Positions 26,252 through 34,582 of a DNA stretch of 64,000 nucleotides are shown here, in pieces. Made by a program: the position numbers and the translations under genes. The notes under the pieces are model-generated. The model saw only the letters and a program-made list of their open reading frames with translations, was not told where the DNA came from and made no database searches. The stretch spans positions 4,519,409 through 4,583,408 of the forward strand of contig NZ_KI913949.1 of the NCBI RefSeq assembly GCF_000332095.2. The letters are read 5' to 3'. The DNA is from Leptolyngbya sp. PCC 6406. Lineage in GTDB: Bacteria > Cyanobacteriota > Cyanobacteriia > Phormidesmidales > Phormidesmidaceae. The number at the start of each line of letters is the position of its first letter. The first letter of the stretch is position 1.

Positions 26252-26476
26252 ATGAATAACCGAATCAGCATTAATCCAGATATTTGCAATGGAAGACCTG
26301 TAATTACGGGTACTCGTATTTTGGTGAAAACGGTGATAGAGTTTTTAGGGGCGGGGGACTCCATTGAAGAAGTTTTAGAAGAATATCCTTCTCTGAAACG
26401 AGAAGATATTTATGCTTGTATGCAGTTTGCAGCAAGGTTGATGGCTAATTACTATGAAGTCAGAAAAATTGCATGA
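26252..26476 (+). CDS. DUF433 antitoxin
   Basis: 74 residues from ATG 26252 with a good Shine-Dalgarno (ATGGAGGCAAC). The frame is open much further upstream but through the HsdM remnant. The core (ISINPDICNGRPVITGTRIL, then GDSIEEVLEEYPSLKREDIY) is the DUF433 winged-helix family that pairs with DUF5615 PIN-like toxins. Its stop overlaps the toxin start by 4 nt (ATGA), the standard layout. Since the toxin is now broken, this antitoxin is probably orphaned. Confidence 0.85.
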   Translation: MNNRISINPDICNGRPVITGTRILVKTVIEFLGAGDSIEEVLEEYPSLKREDIYACMQFAARLMANYYEVRKIA

Positions 26477-26779
26477 ATGGCTTCTTGTTTGATGAGAACT
26501 TACCTGCAAGAATTCAATTCATACCATCATCACCCATTACTCACGTTTCTGTTTTAGGAATCAGCCCAACGGATACTGAAATTTGGCAATATGCAAAAGA
26601 CAGAAATTTAGTCCTGGTGACAAAAGACGCTGACTTTTCAGACCGATTGATGCTTGATCCGGCTCCACCCACCGTGGTTCATCTCCGTTTTGGGAATATG
26701 CGGAAACGTGAGTTTCATCAGTTTTTAGCCAGTGTTTGGCCGCAAATTGAGGCTTTGATCGCTAATTATAAGCTCATTA

Positions 26780-27796
26780 TAGCGGATTTCACAAAGATGT
26801 GGTACGAATAGCGGGTAGAAAAAGCGCGAGGAGCCGATGAAGGCCTACAGCACCGATTTGCGACAGAAGATTATTGAGACCTATGAGAACGAGCGCATTT
26901 CGCAGCGCCAGTTAGCCCAGCGATTTCGAGTGACTCTAAGTTTTATCGTGAAACTGCTGAAGCAGTATCGGGAAACGGGTGAGCTTGCCCCCAAGACCAG
27001 TCCTGGGCGACCGAGGGAACTGGATGAGGCGCAGATGCAGGGGGTTCAAGCCTTCGTTGAAGCGAACCCTGATCTGACCTTAGATGAGCTTCGCGCCGAA
27101 GTGGCTCAACAGTATGGGGTGACGGTGAGTCGATCCACGATGTGTCGGGTGATGAAGCGGCTTCAGTTCACCCGTAAAAAAAAAGCCCTTCACCCCAGTG
27201 ACAAGGTGAGTGATCGGGTACAGCGGTTGCGAGGGGAGTACTGGGATGAGATTCGAGACATCCGAGTTGAAGACTTGGTGTTTATCGATGAGTCGGGGAT
27301 TAATCTGGGGTTGATTCGGTTGTTTGCCTGGGCGCTGCAAGGCCGACGAGCCTATGGAGAACAGCCCAAGCGGGGGAAGAATGTGTCCCTGGTGGCAGGG
27401 TTAAGCTTGGCTGGGGTAGTGGCTTCGGCGGTGATTTTAGGAGCCTTTGACGGCTTGAGTTTTGAGGCATTTGTGGCCACTCGCCTGGTGCCCAACCTTT
27501 GGCCAGGGGCCTGTGTCGTGATGGACAACTGTTCCATTCATAAGGACGACATGATTCGGGAGTTGATTGAGGCCGCAGGGGCACGTCTGGTATATCTGCC
27601 GCCCTATTCGCCGGACTTCTCGCCGATTGAGAACTTTTGGTCAAAGCTAAAGTCAATTCTCAGGGCACTGGGGGCACGGACTTATCAAGCGCTATCAGAA
27701 GCCCTTGAAATAGCCTTTGAGGACATCTCTGAAGCGGACATTAAAAGCTGGTTCACCCATTGCTGCTATTGTGCCGCATAATTATGAAATCCGCTA
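26780..27796 (+). mobile_element. IS630-family insertion sequence
   Basis: About 1.02 kb. The inverted ends are 13 bp, counting the flanking TA: TATAGCGGATTTC at 26778-26790 and its complement at 27786-27798. The target TA is duplicated (26778-26779 and 27797-27798), the hallmark of IS630/Tc1-mariner elements. It encodes one transposase and interrupts the DUF5615 toxin gene. The ends look intact, so it may be active. Confidence 0.9.
26837..27781 (+). CDS. IS630-family transposase
   Basis: A 314-residue single-frame transposase. The N-terminal double helix-turn-helix (about 5-115, RQKIIETYENERISQRQLAQ) recognises the ends. The DDE catalytic triad is visible: VFIDESGINLG, VVMDNCSIHKD, and PPYSPDFSPIENFWSKLKS with the final Glu. 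Many IS630 elements need a frameshift, but this one is uninterrupted. Confidence 0.92.
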   Translation: MKAYSTDLRQKIIETYENERISQRQLAQRFRVTLSFIVKLLKQYRETGELAPKTSPGRPRELDEAQMQGVQAFVEANPDLTLDELRAEVAQQYGVTVSRSTMCRVMKRLQFTRKKKALHPSDKVSDRVQRLRGEYWDEIRDIRVEDLVFIDESGINLGLIRLFAWALQGRRAYGEQPKRGKNVSLVAGLSLAGVVASAVILGAFDGLSFEAFVATRLVPNLWPGACVVMDNCSIHKDDMIRELIEAAGARLVYLPPYSPDFSPIENFWSKLKSILRALGARTYQALSEALEIAFEDISEADIKSWFTHCCYCAA

Positions 27797-27854
27797 TAAT
27801 GTTTATTTAGATCGTATTGAAGCATTAATCCGACAGTCCCAAACAGATCTATGA

Positions 27855-28170
27855 GCCAACAACAGTTCGGGCAGATTTACATTCCCTAAGCAGTTGTCAC
27901 AGAGTTAAAAGCCAACGAAGATCTCCCCGGCTCTCGTGCCCTACAAGCAGCTCTCAATGAGGGGTGGCTAATTCCCCAAACCGTGTAAAACACAGCATTC
28001 GTGAGTCTTCTCCGGCGAGACCTGCATCAAGGCGAATCTGAAGCCATTGCCCTGGCTGTCGAACTGTCTGCCGACAAAATTTTGCTCGACGAAAAAGAAG
28101 CCCGACAGATAGCCAGGGCCTTAGGGCTAGGGCATCAACGTAAGCCGAGACCATATTGGTTTCGAGGAAT
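27855..28170 (+). pseudogene. DUF3368 PIN-like toxin pseudogene
   Basis: In one frame the sequence reads GQIYIP-stop-AVVTELKANEDLPGSRALQ..., then LIPQTV-stop-NTAFVSLLRR, followed by HQGESEAIALAVELSADKIL and LLDEKEARQIARALGL. The GESEAIALA and LLDEKEAR motifs are typical of DUF3368 proteins, PIN-fold toxins. There are two in-frame TAA codons (27887-27889, and one just before 27990), the N-terminus is missing, and the C-terminus dissolves after LGHQR. It lies directly after the broken DUF5615 gene. Confidence 0.7.
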
Positions 28171-28269
28171 TCAGGAGTCAGGAGTCAGAATCCAGTACTC
28201 TCCTAGATTCTGGCTCCTAATGCCTAACTCCTCCCCAAGAAATTTGTCCCGCTTTGAGTGGATACCCGG

Positions 28270-28914
28270 TTAGTGCAGGGGACGGGTGCGGTTGACCCAG
28301 CCTGTCACCATAGCCAGACCAAAGGCACCCAACAAGGCCACCCCCAATAGGAGTCGGCCCCCCTCTAGAATGCCAGCACCGAGAGCCACAATGGGCGGGT
28401 TGGAAAGGGCGATGCTGATCACAAGGGCAGCGAAGAATTTAAGGGCAGGGGCTTGGGTCAACCCCACCCCATAGGCAACAAAGTCAAACAGCCCCGTCAT
28501 CAAAAAGCCGGTCATGAGAAAAAAGTTGCGCTCTAGGTGGCGCTGACTCAAGGTGTCGATGCGGTGCATAAATCGAGCCCCCACGAGGCGCTCTACCAGC
28601 TTGCGGCCATAGCGCCGCGACAGAAAAAAGCTGAGGGAGCATGAGAGCACATCAGCTCCGCAGATGACCGCTAACCCTGGGCCAAACCCCAACAAACTGC
28701 CCGCCAAGATGGAATAGGCTGTCCCTGGCAATGCCGGGATTACCACGCTGGTAAAGCGCAGGCAGAAAATACCTAAAGGAACCCATGGCCCCCAGTCGGC
28801 AACGCGATCGCGAATGGGAGCAATGCCATAGTGACTCACTAAGCCCACAGAGATCGTCAGACCCACCCCCAAGGCCAGCAGCTTGAGTCCTTTCCACCAA
28901 CGTAAGCGAGTCAT
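28270..28914 (-). CDS. VTT-domain (TVP38/TMEM64/DedA-like) membrane protein
   Basis: A 214-residue integral membrane protein with about five hydrophobic spans. The VTT core reads FTSVVIPALPGTAYSILAGS followed by LLGFGPGLAVICGADVL and a conserved FFLSRRYGR; the C-terminal part (GVGLTQAPALKFFAALVISI) matches TVP38 proteins. It starts 3 nt after the binding protein stop at 28918, so it is the last gene of the metal-chelate uptake operon. Whether it takes part in uptake is unknown. Confidence 0.8.
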   Translation of the reverse strand: MTRLRWWKGLKLLALGVGLTISVGLVSHYGIAPIRDRVADWGPWVPLGIFCLRFTSVVIPALPGTAYSILAGSLLGFGPGLAVICGADVLSCSLSFFLSRRYGRKLVERLVGARFMHRIDTLSQRHLERNFFLMTGFLMTGLFDFVAYGVGLTQAPALKFFAALVISIALSNPPIVALGAGILEGGRLLLGVALLGAFGLAMVTGWVNRTRPLH

Positions 28915-28917
28915 TTT

Positions 28918-29823
28918 TTAAGTTGGAAATTGAGCATTCATCGATACCGGGAAACTGTGGGGATATATCAGGGGTAGTAAGCGACCCAGCATGAGCTTCA
29001 GCAAGCGGGTACCATTGCCCCAATGCCAAAATTGATCCACCTCATAGACTTGATCCGATTGAACAGCACGCAGACCTTGCCAAAGGGGGTGATGGGATAG
29101 GGCTTGGGACAGCAATCGAGGGGAAGATCCAGAAGTTGCTCCGTAAGACTGAACAAAAATAATCTCTGGATTAACCGCAGCAATTCGCTCCAGGGACAGG
29201 TACACCAAACCAGCTTCTCCCTGATGTTGCACAGGCTTTGTCCAGGGAAAATGAGTAAATCGACTCAGCAAGCTCCCCAGAGTGCCCGTATCAGCTTCAA
29301 CGGGGTAGCGGTTGAGGCGAATGTTGAACCTAGAGCCCCCCATCATAATCACAGTTTTGAAGTGGTGGGGCGAGATGTGCTGTTGGTATCGCTGGATTTG
29401 AGCATCCAGAGCTGCGATCGCAGCTTCCGCTTCAGGGCCGCGATCGGTCCACTGGGCAATATACCGTAACCGCAGTAGGGCCGCTTCGTAGCCACTCCCT
29501 GCCATCAAATACAGGGGAGCAATGGCTCTCAATGGACGTTGATAAAAGCGATGCGGAAAACGCCAACCCAGAATTAAGTCGGGAGCAAGGTGGCGAATAG
29601 TTTTGAAGTCAGGCCACAGCCAAGACCCCGCATTGACCCAGGTGTTGACACGATCGCCATAGAACTCTGGTTGTACTGCCACCCCAGTTTGGAGCCCAGC
29701 GATCGGCTCTAGGCCCAACTCCATCAATGCATCTAAACCCGATGCACTCAGACAGACGATGCGCTGAGCTGGTGGGGATAACGGATGCAGCGGGGGATTT
29801 CCCCCAGTGAGCAAAATACCCAT
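28918..29823 (-). CDS. Metal-chelate binding protein (FecB/BtuF-like), no signal peptide
   Basis: A 301-residue class III solute-binding protein: RIVCLSASGLDALMELGLEP, then LAPDLILGWRFPHR, a long linking helix, and INPEIIFVQSYG-type second-lobe strands. Family members bind ferric siderophores, haem or cobalamin in the periplasm. No signal peptide is visible: in frame, a TGA lies only 8 codons upstream of ATG 29823. Either an unusual export route, a frameshift or a cytoplasmic use is implied. It lies between the lipoprotein-type binding protein and the VTT gene. Confidence 0.75.
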   Translation of the reverse strand: MGILLTGGNPPLHPLSPPAQRIVCLSASGLDALMELGLEPIAGLQTGVAVQPEFYGDRVNTWVNAGSWLWPDFKTIRHLAPDLILGWRFPHRFYQRPLRAIAPLYLMAGSGYEAALLRLRYIAQWTDRGPEAEAAIAALDAQIQRYQQHISPHHFKTVIMMGGSRFNIRLNRYPVEADTGTLGSLLSRFTHFPWTKPVQHQGEAGLVYLSLERIAAVNPEIIFVQSYGATSGSSPRLLSQALSHHPLWQGLRAVQSDQVYEVDQFWHWGNGTRLLKLMLGRLLPLIYPHSFPVSMNAQFPT

Positions 29824-29906
29824 GACTCCCGTCTCTATTGCAAATCATCGCCAGGGAGGACATCCACCCCAGAAACTAAACTGTTGGCCTGCTGCAATCT
29901 ATTCCG

Positions 29907-30812
29907 CTAATCCTCAGGGGCTAAATTGGCCAGTTGTTGGCAGGTGGCTTCGATGCTGGCAAGGCTACCGGGGTTGATCAAACCAAAATAGTCAAACGTG
30001 TAAACAGCATCATTTTGGGTGGCGGCGAGTTGGCTCCAGAAGGCATCTCCTTTGAGTTGATCCAGTAGGTTATCCCCGGTATCGACAACCAACAGTTGTT
30101 CGGGGTTGGCTTGGAGTACCTTTTCTTCTGAAAGGGTGACGTAGCCGCCAAAGGAACTGTCTTCTTGCATATCAGCAGTCAGGTTGGGCAGGTTGAACTG
30201 GTTCAGAAAATCCCCGGCCCAACTGCTTTTGTTGGGGGACAGTAGGGGCTGACGACTGACCAACACCAAGGTTGAGGGAGCAGACTCAGGGGCTTGGGCC
30301 AAACAGGCATCGTAGCGAGCCAAGAGAACATCGGGACTAGCATCAAGGCGCTGGGCTAGTTCCTCGGTGAGGGTTTCCAGGGCATCCCAACTGTCTACTT
30401 CTGTGGCAAGAACATCAATGCCCAGTTCTTGCAGGCGATCCAGCACCTTATCGTGGAAGCCTGCTGCTCCGATGACCAGATCGGGCTCAAGGGCGATGAT
30501 TTTCTCTAGATCCGGTTCGACACGGCCCTCACTCACAATGTCTATATCCGAAAATCGCGGATCTTGCTGGGTCAAGGGGCTGCCGGGAATGCCCACAAGG
30601 GTCTCACCATCAAGGGTTTGGACCAGATCTGCGGTGAGGGAGGTGAGGGTGACGACACGCTCTGCTGTTGCAGCAGTTGGGCTGGGGGTGTCGGCGGTTT
30701 CATCCGTGCTAGGGGTCTCTCCTTGGGTGAGGTTGGGCGCTGGGGAACCGGAGCAGGCCGCGATCGCGCCCACTAAAAATACGATGCTCAAAGACCGACA
30801 CCTTAGAGCCAT
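29907..30812 (-). CDS. Metal-chelate binding lipoprotein
   Basis: 301 residues from ATG 30812; an in-frame ATG at 30890 would put 26 residues before the signal peptide. The N-terminus is a lipoprotein signal (LSIVFLVGAIAAC lipobox), then a Thr/Pro-rich linker to about residue 50. The two-lobe class III fold follows (RVVTLTSLTADLVQTLDGET; VEPDLEKIIALEPDLVIGAA). It would deliver a ferric siderophore or cobalamin-type ligand to the FecCD permease encoded upstream. The gene follows the TonB receptor on the same strand. Confidence 0.82.
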   Translation of the reverse strand: MALRCRSLSIVFLVGAIAACSGSPAPNLTQGETPSTDETADTPSPTAATAERVVTLTSLTADLVQTLDGETLVGIPGSPLTQQDPRFSDIDIVSEGRVEPDLEKIIALEPDLVIGAAGFHDKVLDRLQELGIDVLATEVDSWDALETLTEELAQRLDASPDVLLARYDACLAQAPESAPSTLVLVSRQPLLSPNKSSWAGDFLNQFNLPNLTADMQEDSSFGGYVTLSEEKVLQANPEQLLVVDTGDNLLDQLKGDAFWSQLAATQNDAVYTFDYFGLINPGSLASIEATCQQLANLAPED

Positions 30813-30984
30813 TGCGTTCCACGGCCAACTTGATTGCCCGTAGCTATTTTTAGCGAAAAGCATTCTGGCAAAAAATGGCATAACTCCCATCCTGTTTACT
30901 AACGACTGGAGGAATAATTCTGGGGCAACACTTTCAGGGGATGTCCATCAACACCCCCTGAATCGGGGGATGGATTCCCCCGAT

Positions 30985-33540
30985 TTAGAAAGTGAAGTTC
31001 ACCCCTAAACGCACATTGGTACCCGCTTGGCTGAACTGGCTAATGGCGGGGACATTCTCGCGACCGCGCACCTCCGAGTAGTTGTAGTACTGCCTGTTCA
31101 ACAGGTTGTACACACCCAAACTCAGGCCCAGATTGGAAGTCAGGTTGTAGCTACCAATAAAATCCACCACGGCATAGGCATCGGGCACAAAGGTAGTGGT
31201 TCCTTCTGGTACCCGTGCTCGCCCTGCAAAGGTGCTAATCAACTCGGCCCGCCACTGATCTCCTGGAGCGCGGTATCGGATACCCGCCACCGCCGTAAAG
31301 GGATCAATGGTTGTCAGGGGACGATTGGTTTCAATGTCGTCTCCCTGAGTCCAAGCCAGACTGGCCAAGAGGCTAAAGCCCTCTGGCCCAGGGCTAAAGC
31401 GGTATTCACCGCCAAACTCTACGCCGTAGATGCGGGCGCGGCCAATGTTAATCGCTTGAAACTGATTGACCACTTGATTAGGCGGGCAAACGGGAGCCGC
31501 AATCAGGCAACGGGTGCCCACCTGTTGGGCAGTGGCAATGAAGTTGTTGTAGGTGTTGTAAAACCCGGTCAGGCGGAAATCGAGTTGGGGAAAATTGCCC
31601 CGCACCCCAATTTCAAAGCTGTCACTGCTCTCTGGCTGCAAATTGGGGGAGGAAATGGTTTCGTATTTAAAGAAGGCTCCCGCCAGGTTGGTGAACCCAC
31701 TGGTGATCTCGCTGTAGAGGGGAGCCCGAAAGCCTCGGGCGTATTGGCCATAAAAGGAGATTTCCGGTGTGGCTTCATAGCGAACTGCGATGCGGGGAGA
31801 AACCGCTGAGGCCGTCAGGCTCACGGGCTGTCCATTGAAGGCATCATCATCAGTGGTTTGCAGGTCGTAATGATCGAACCGGAGGCCCGCAATGATACTA
31901 AAGGGGCCGATGGCAATCTCGTCCTGGAGGTAAGCTCCCAGGCGCAGGGTATTACCATCGGCAAAGTCTTTGATCGGAAAGGTATCCCCTGGCCCAAAGG
32001 TGTTGCTCACGGCTCCGGTCAGTAGGTTGGTTTGGGTGCGATCGCGGAGCCGAGAATTAAAGGTGCGGGAAATGTCTAACCCGTAGGTGAGGCGGTGATC
32101 CAGATTGCCCGTAGAAAAGTCACTGCGGAGTTGGAGATCGCCGCCATAGCTATTGGCGATGAACTGGTTATTGCTGTCTCGCCGCACCGGAGATCCAGCA
32201 AAGCCACCCCCCACCCCAGAAGCGCGGAACTGTTGGTCAATTTCTGTGGTGTTTGACACCTGGTAGAAAAGCTGGGCCCGAGCAAACTGAAGGAAGGACT
32301 CTCCTTCAGCATTCTCAAATTCATAGGCCACACTGACACGGGTGCGGTCAATCCGATTTTCCCCGGTATGTCGGAGGTTCGCTGTAGCCGGGGCACCCGT
32401 GAGTAAATTCCCAGGGGCAACGACATAGTTAGTGCGCTGGTTGACATCCTCTGCCGTAAAGGTCAGACGACTGGTGTCGTCTAGGTCATAGACGATGCTG
32501 CCATAGAGGTTCGTATTACCGCGATCGATGCTGTCGGTAAATTGGGCAGGGCCAAAGTTGCTCAGCTCTCGACCGTCTTGGCGACTCAGCACCAGCACCC
32601 CAGCGATGGGGCCATCCCGCAGAGCTGCCCGCACCACGTTATCCAATCCACCCGTGGCACTGCGGTAGGTGGTGGAGATATTGCCCGCAAAGGTGTCATC
32701 CGGCCCCAGTAGATCCGTAGGCCGCAGGGAGCGGTAGGTGATCACCCCCCCCAGGGCATCGCTGCCGTAGAGGGTAGAGGCGGGGCCGCGCAGCACTTCT
32801 ATCGCTTGCAGAGCGGAAAAGTCCACATATTCCCCCCGACCAATGTTGAAGGGACCAAACAGGAACCGTTCTGGCAAGCGAACACCATCCACCTGAAACA
32901 GAATCCGGTTACCCTCAATGCCGCGAATGTTTACATCCTGAGCACCGTAGCGGTTATTGTCTCGCACGGAAACACCGGGTTCATAGCGCAGCAGCTCTTG
33001 CAGGGAGTTGACTTGATAGAACTGAAAATCCTCTAACTCAAAGACGGTCACCGTAGCCGGTAGGCGATCCACCGGCAGGGCGTTCCGAGTGCCAGTGATC
33101 GTCAACCGCAGGGTATCTCCCGTGAATTGCACATCAACGGGGTCAGCCTCGCTAGCGGGGACTTCTTCCTCAGCCGCAGGGTCAGGATTCGCCTGAGCTA
33201 TGGGCGACTCGATATTAGGGACCATCGCGTCCCCATTCCCCCCCAGTAACCCTTCGGCAGTGGTGACGTAGCCCCCGGAATCAAGGACACTATCTGGTTG
33301 GGAACTGCTCTCATTTGCTTCAGCAGCGGGAATTAACTCTTGCCTGAAGCCGCTTACCTCTCTCCCGAGAGGGGATAGAGGCAATTGGACTAAAGACTCC
33401 TCATCATCAAGCTTTTCTAGCTCAGAGGGAATGGAGTCGAGGAGGATACTGGGCTCTGCCTGGGCAGCGATCGCCCATGTCGTCATCATCAAAGGCAGGC
33501 TACTGACAAGAATTAATCGCATTAAGAAGGCACGGTTCAT
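30985..33540 (-). CDS. TonB-dependent outer-membrane receptor
   Basis: 851 residues from ATG 33540, which is followed at once by a signal peptide (MNRAFLMRLILVSSLPLM... to AQA). The open frame runs upstream to 33756 but through a simple repeat. An N-terminal extension of roughly 100 residues precedes the TonB box region (LRLTITGTRNALPVDRLPAT) and plug domain (LLRYEPGVSVRDNNRYGAQD, VNIRGIEGNRILFQVDGVRL). A beta-barrel ends in the usual aromatic C-terminus (LGVNFTF). It imports a metal chelate across the outer membrane; iron-siderophore or haem is likeliest. Confidence 0.88.
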   Translation of the reverse strand: MNRAFLMRLILVSSLPLMMTTWAIAAQAEPSILLDSIPSELEKLDDEESLVQLPLSPLGREVSGFRQELIPAAEANESSSQPDSVLDSGGYVTTAEGLLGGNGDAMVPNIESPIAQANPDPAAEEEVPASEADPVDVQFTGDTLRLTITGTRNALPVDRLPATVTVFELEDFQFYQVNSLQELLRYEPGVSVRDNNRYGAQDVNIRGIEGNRILFQVDGVRLPERFLFGPFNIGRGEYVDFSALQAIEVLRGPASTLYGSDALGGVITYRSLRPTDLLGPDDTFAGNISTTYRSATGGLDNVVRAALRDGPIAGVLVLSRQDGRELSNFGPAQFTDSIDRGNTNLYGSIVYDLDDTSRLTFTAEDVNQRTNYVVAPGNLLTGAPATANLRHTGENRIDRTRVSVAYEFENAEGESFLQFARAQLFYQVSNTTEIDQQFRASGVGGGFAGSPVRRDSNNQFIANSYGGDLQLRSDFSTGNLDHRLTYGLDISRTFNSRLRDRTQTNLLTGAVSNTFGPGDTFPIKDFADGNTLRLGAYLQDEIAIGPFSIIAGLRFDHYDLQTTDDDAFNGQPVSLTASAVSPRIAVRYEATPEISFYGQYARGFRAPLYSEITSGFTNLAGAFFKYETISSPNLQPESSDSFEIGVRGNFPQLDFRLTGFYNTYNNFIATAQQVGTRCLIAAPVCPPNQVVNQFQAINIGRARIYGVEFGGEYRFSPGPEGFSLLASLAWTQGDDIETNRPLTTIDPFTAVAGIRYRAPGDQWRAELISTFAGRARVPEGTTTFVPDAYAVVDFIGSYNLTSNLGLSLGVYNLLNRQYYNYSEVRGRENVPAISQFSQAGTNVRLGVNFTF

Positions 33541-33582
33541 GGCAAGACTCAACTTGTGGGTGGGTTTTAGGGGACAGGGGAA

Positions 33583-33668
33583 GGGTGATGGGGTGATGGG
33601 GTGGGGGGGTGATGGGGTGATGGGGTGATGGGGTGATGGGGTGGGGGGGTGATGGGGTGATGGGGTGA
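33583..33668. repeat. G-rich octamer tandem repeat
   Basis: About nine units of GATGGGGT, with two GTGGGGGG variants, lie in the leader between the ABC ATPase stop and the TonB receptor start. The G-rich strand is the plus strand, template for the receptor. Such a tract can slip in replication and can form quadruplexes, so a role in varying receptor expression is possible; equally it may be neutral. Confidence 0.85.
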
Positions 33669-33767
33669 CAGACAGCACCGTAGGGTGGGCATCGCCCACC
33701 AATCCAGGCATTGTGCTCACACCCAAGCCCTCCGGGCAGGCTCCGCCAACACACACCCATACCTCAC

Positions 33768-34580
33768 CTACGTAGGAGCTGGAACCAGGGTGGGATTGGG
33801 GCTACTGGTTGCCGCTAGGGGACAAATTTGCAGACCCACGGGGGTTTGCACTAGGGCGACATCCACCTCGAAGACCTGGCGCAGTAGATCGGGGGTGAGT
33901 ACCTGGGGTACCGGGCCGACGGCCCAGAGGTGACCCTGGCGCAGCAGGGCAAGGCGATCGCTGTAGCGAGCGGCCAGATTAATGTCATGGAGCACCGTGA
34001 TAATGGAGAGCCCCTGCTGACGATTGAGCCGCTTCAGCAATTCCAGCAGTTGCAACTGGTAATGGATATCCAGGAAGGTGGTGGGTTCATCTAGGAGCAA
34101 CACCTGGGGATCTTGGGCGAGGGCCAGGGCCAGGAAGGCCCGCTGCCGTTCACCACCGGACAGTTCAGTGACAGCGCGATCGCGATAATGCCCCAACTCG
34201 GCCCAATCCAGTGCCCGTTCCACCTGATGCCGTCCCTCAGCATCTAACTCCCACTGCCACCAAGGCTGATGGGGAGATCGCCCCAGGCTCACCAGTTGGT
34301 ACACCGTCAACCCTGGCGGGAGCACCTGTTGCTGGGGCAATAGCGCTAGACGGCGGGCCAAGGCCGTTGGGGAGAGGGTGTGAATGTCCCGTCCCGATAG
34401 GAACACGGTGCCCCCCTGGGGTTGCAAAATCCGACTCATCAGCCGCAATAGGGTGGACTTGCCGGAGCCGTTGGCCCCCACCAGACTCAGCCATTCCCCC
34501 GTCTCCAGGGTTAAGTTGACCCCGTCTACAATTGGGCGATCGCCGTAGCCCCCCGAGAGTTGGCGTGATTCCAAGGGCAT
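33768..34580 (-). CDS. Iron-siderophore/cobalamin ABC transporter ATPase
   Basis: A 270-residue ABC ATPase of the FecE/FepC/BtuD class: Walker A GANGSGKST at 35-43, signature LSGGERQRAFLALALAQ, Walker B VLLLDEPTTFLDIHYQ, H-loop VLHDINLAARYSDRL. It powers the permease encoded just upstream (2-nt gap). The C-terminal 30 residues extend beyond the core. Confidence 0.9.
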   Translation of the reverse strand: MPLESRQLSGGYGDRPIVDGVNLTLETGEWLSLVGANGSGKSTLLRLMSRILQPQGGTVFLSGRDIHTLSPTALARRLALLPQQQVLPPGLTVYQLVSLGRSPHQPWWQWELDAEGRHQVERALDWAELGHYRDRAVTELSGGERQRAFLALALAQDPQVLLLDEPTTFLDIHYQLQLLELLKRLNRQQGLSIITVLHDINLAARYSDRLALLRQGHLWAVGPVPQVLTPDLLRQVFEVDVALVQTPVGLQICPLAATSSPNPTLVPAPT

Positions 34581-34582
34581 GG

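Larger units (their letters stand above)
26473..27854 (+). pseudogene. DUF5615 PIN-like toxin split by IS630
   Basis: The toxin frame runs from 26473 with FDENLP (first acidic cluster) and VTKDADFSDR (second cluster) to codon 103. The IS630 element then enters at TA 26778-26779. Joining 26779 directly to 27799, dropping the element and one TA copy, restores the frame: ...ANYKLI-NVYLDRIEALIRQ... and a stop at 27852-27854. The whole is about 120 residues, the normal family length. The present reading frame ends at 26811 inside the element, giving a truncated 112-residue protein that keeps the acidic residues but has a foreign tail. Partner of the DUF433 gene. Confidence 0.85.

Noticed and set aside
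33500..33760. Leftward frame rich in HHPITPSP
   Set aside because: It is a translation of the GATGGGGT repeat and overlaps the receptor leader; the receptor signal peptide starts at 33540.
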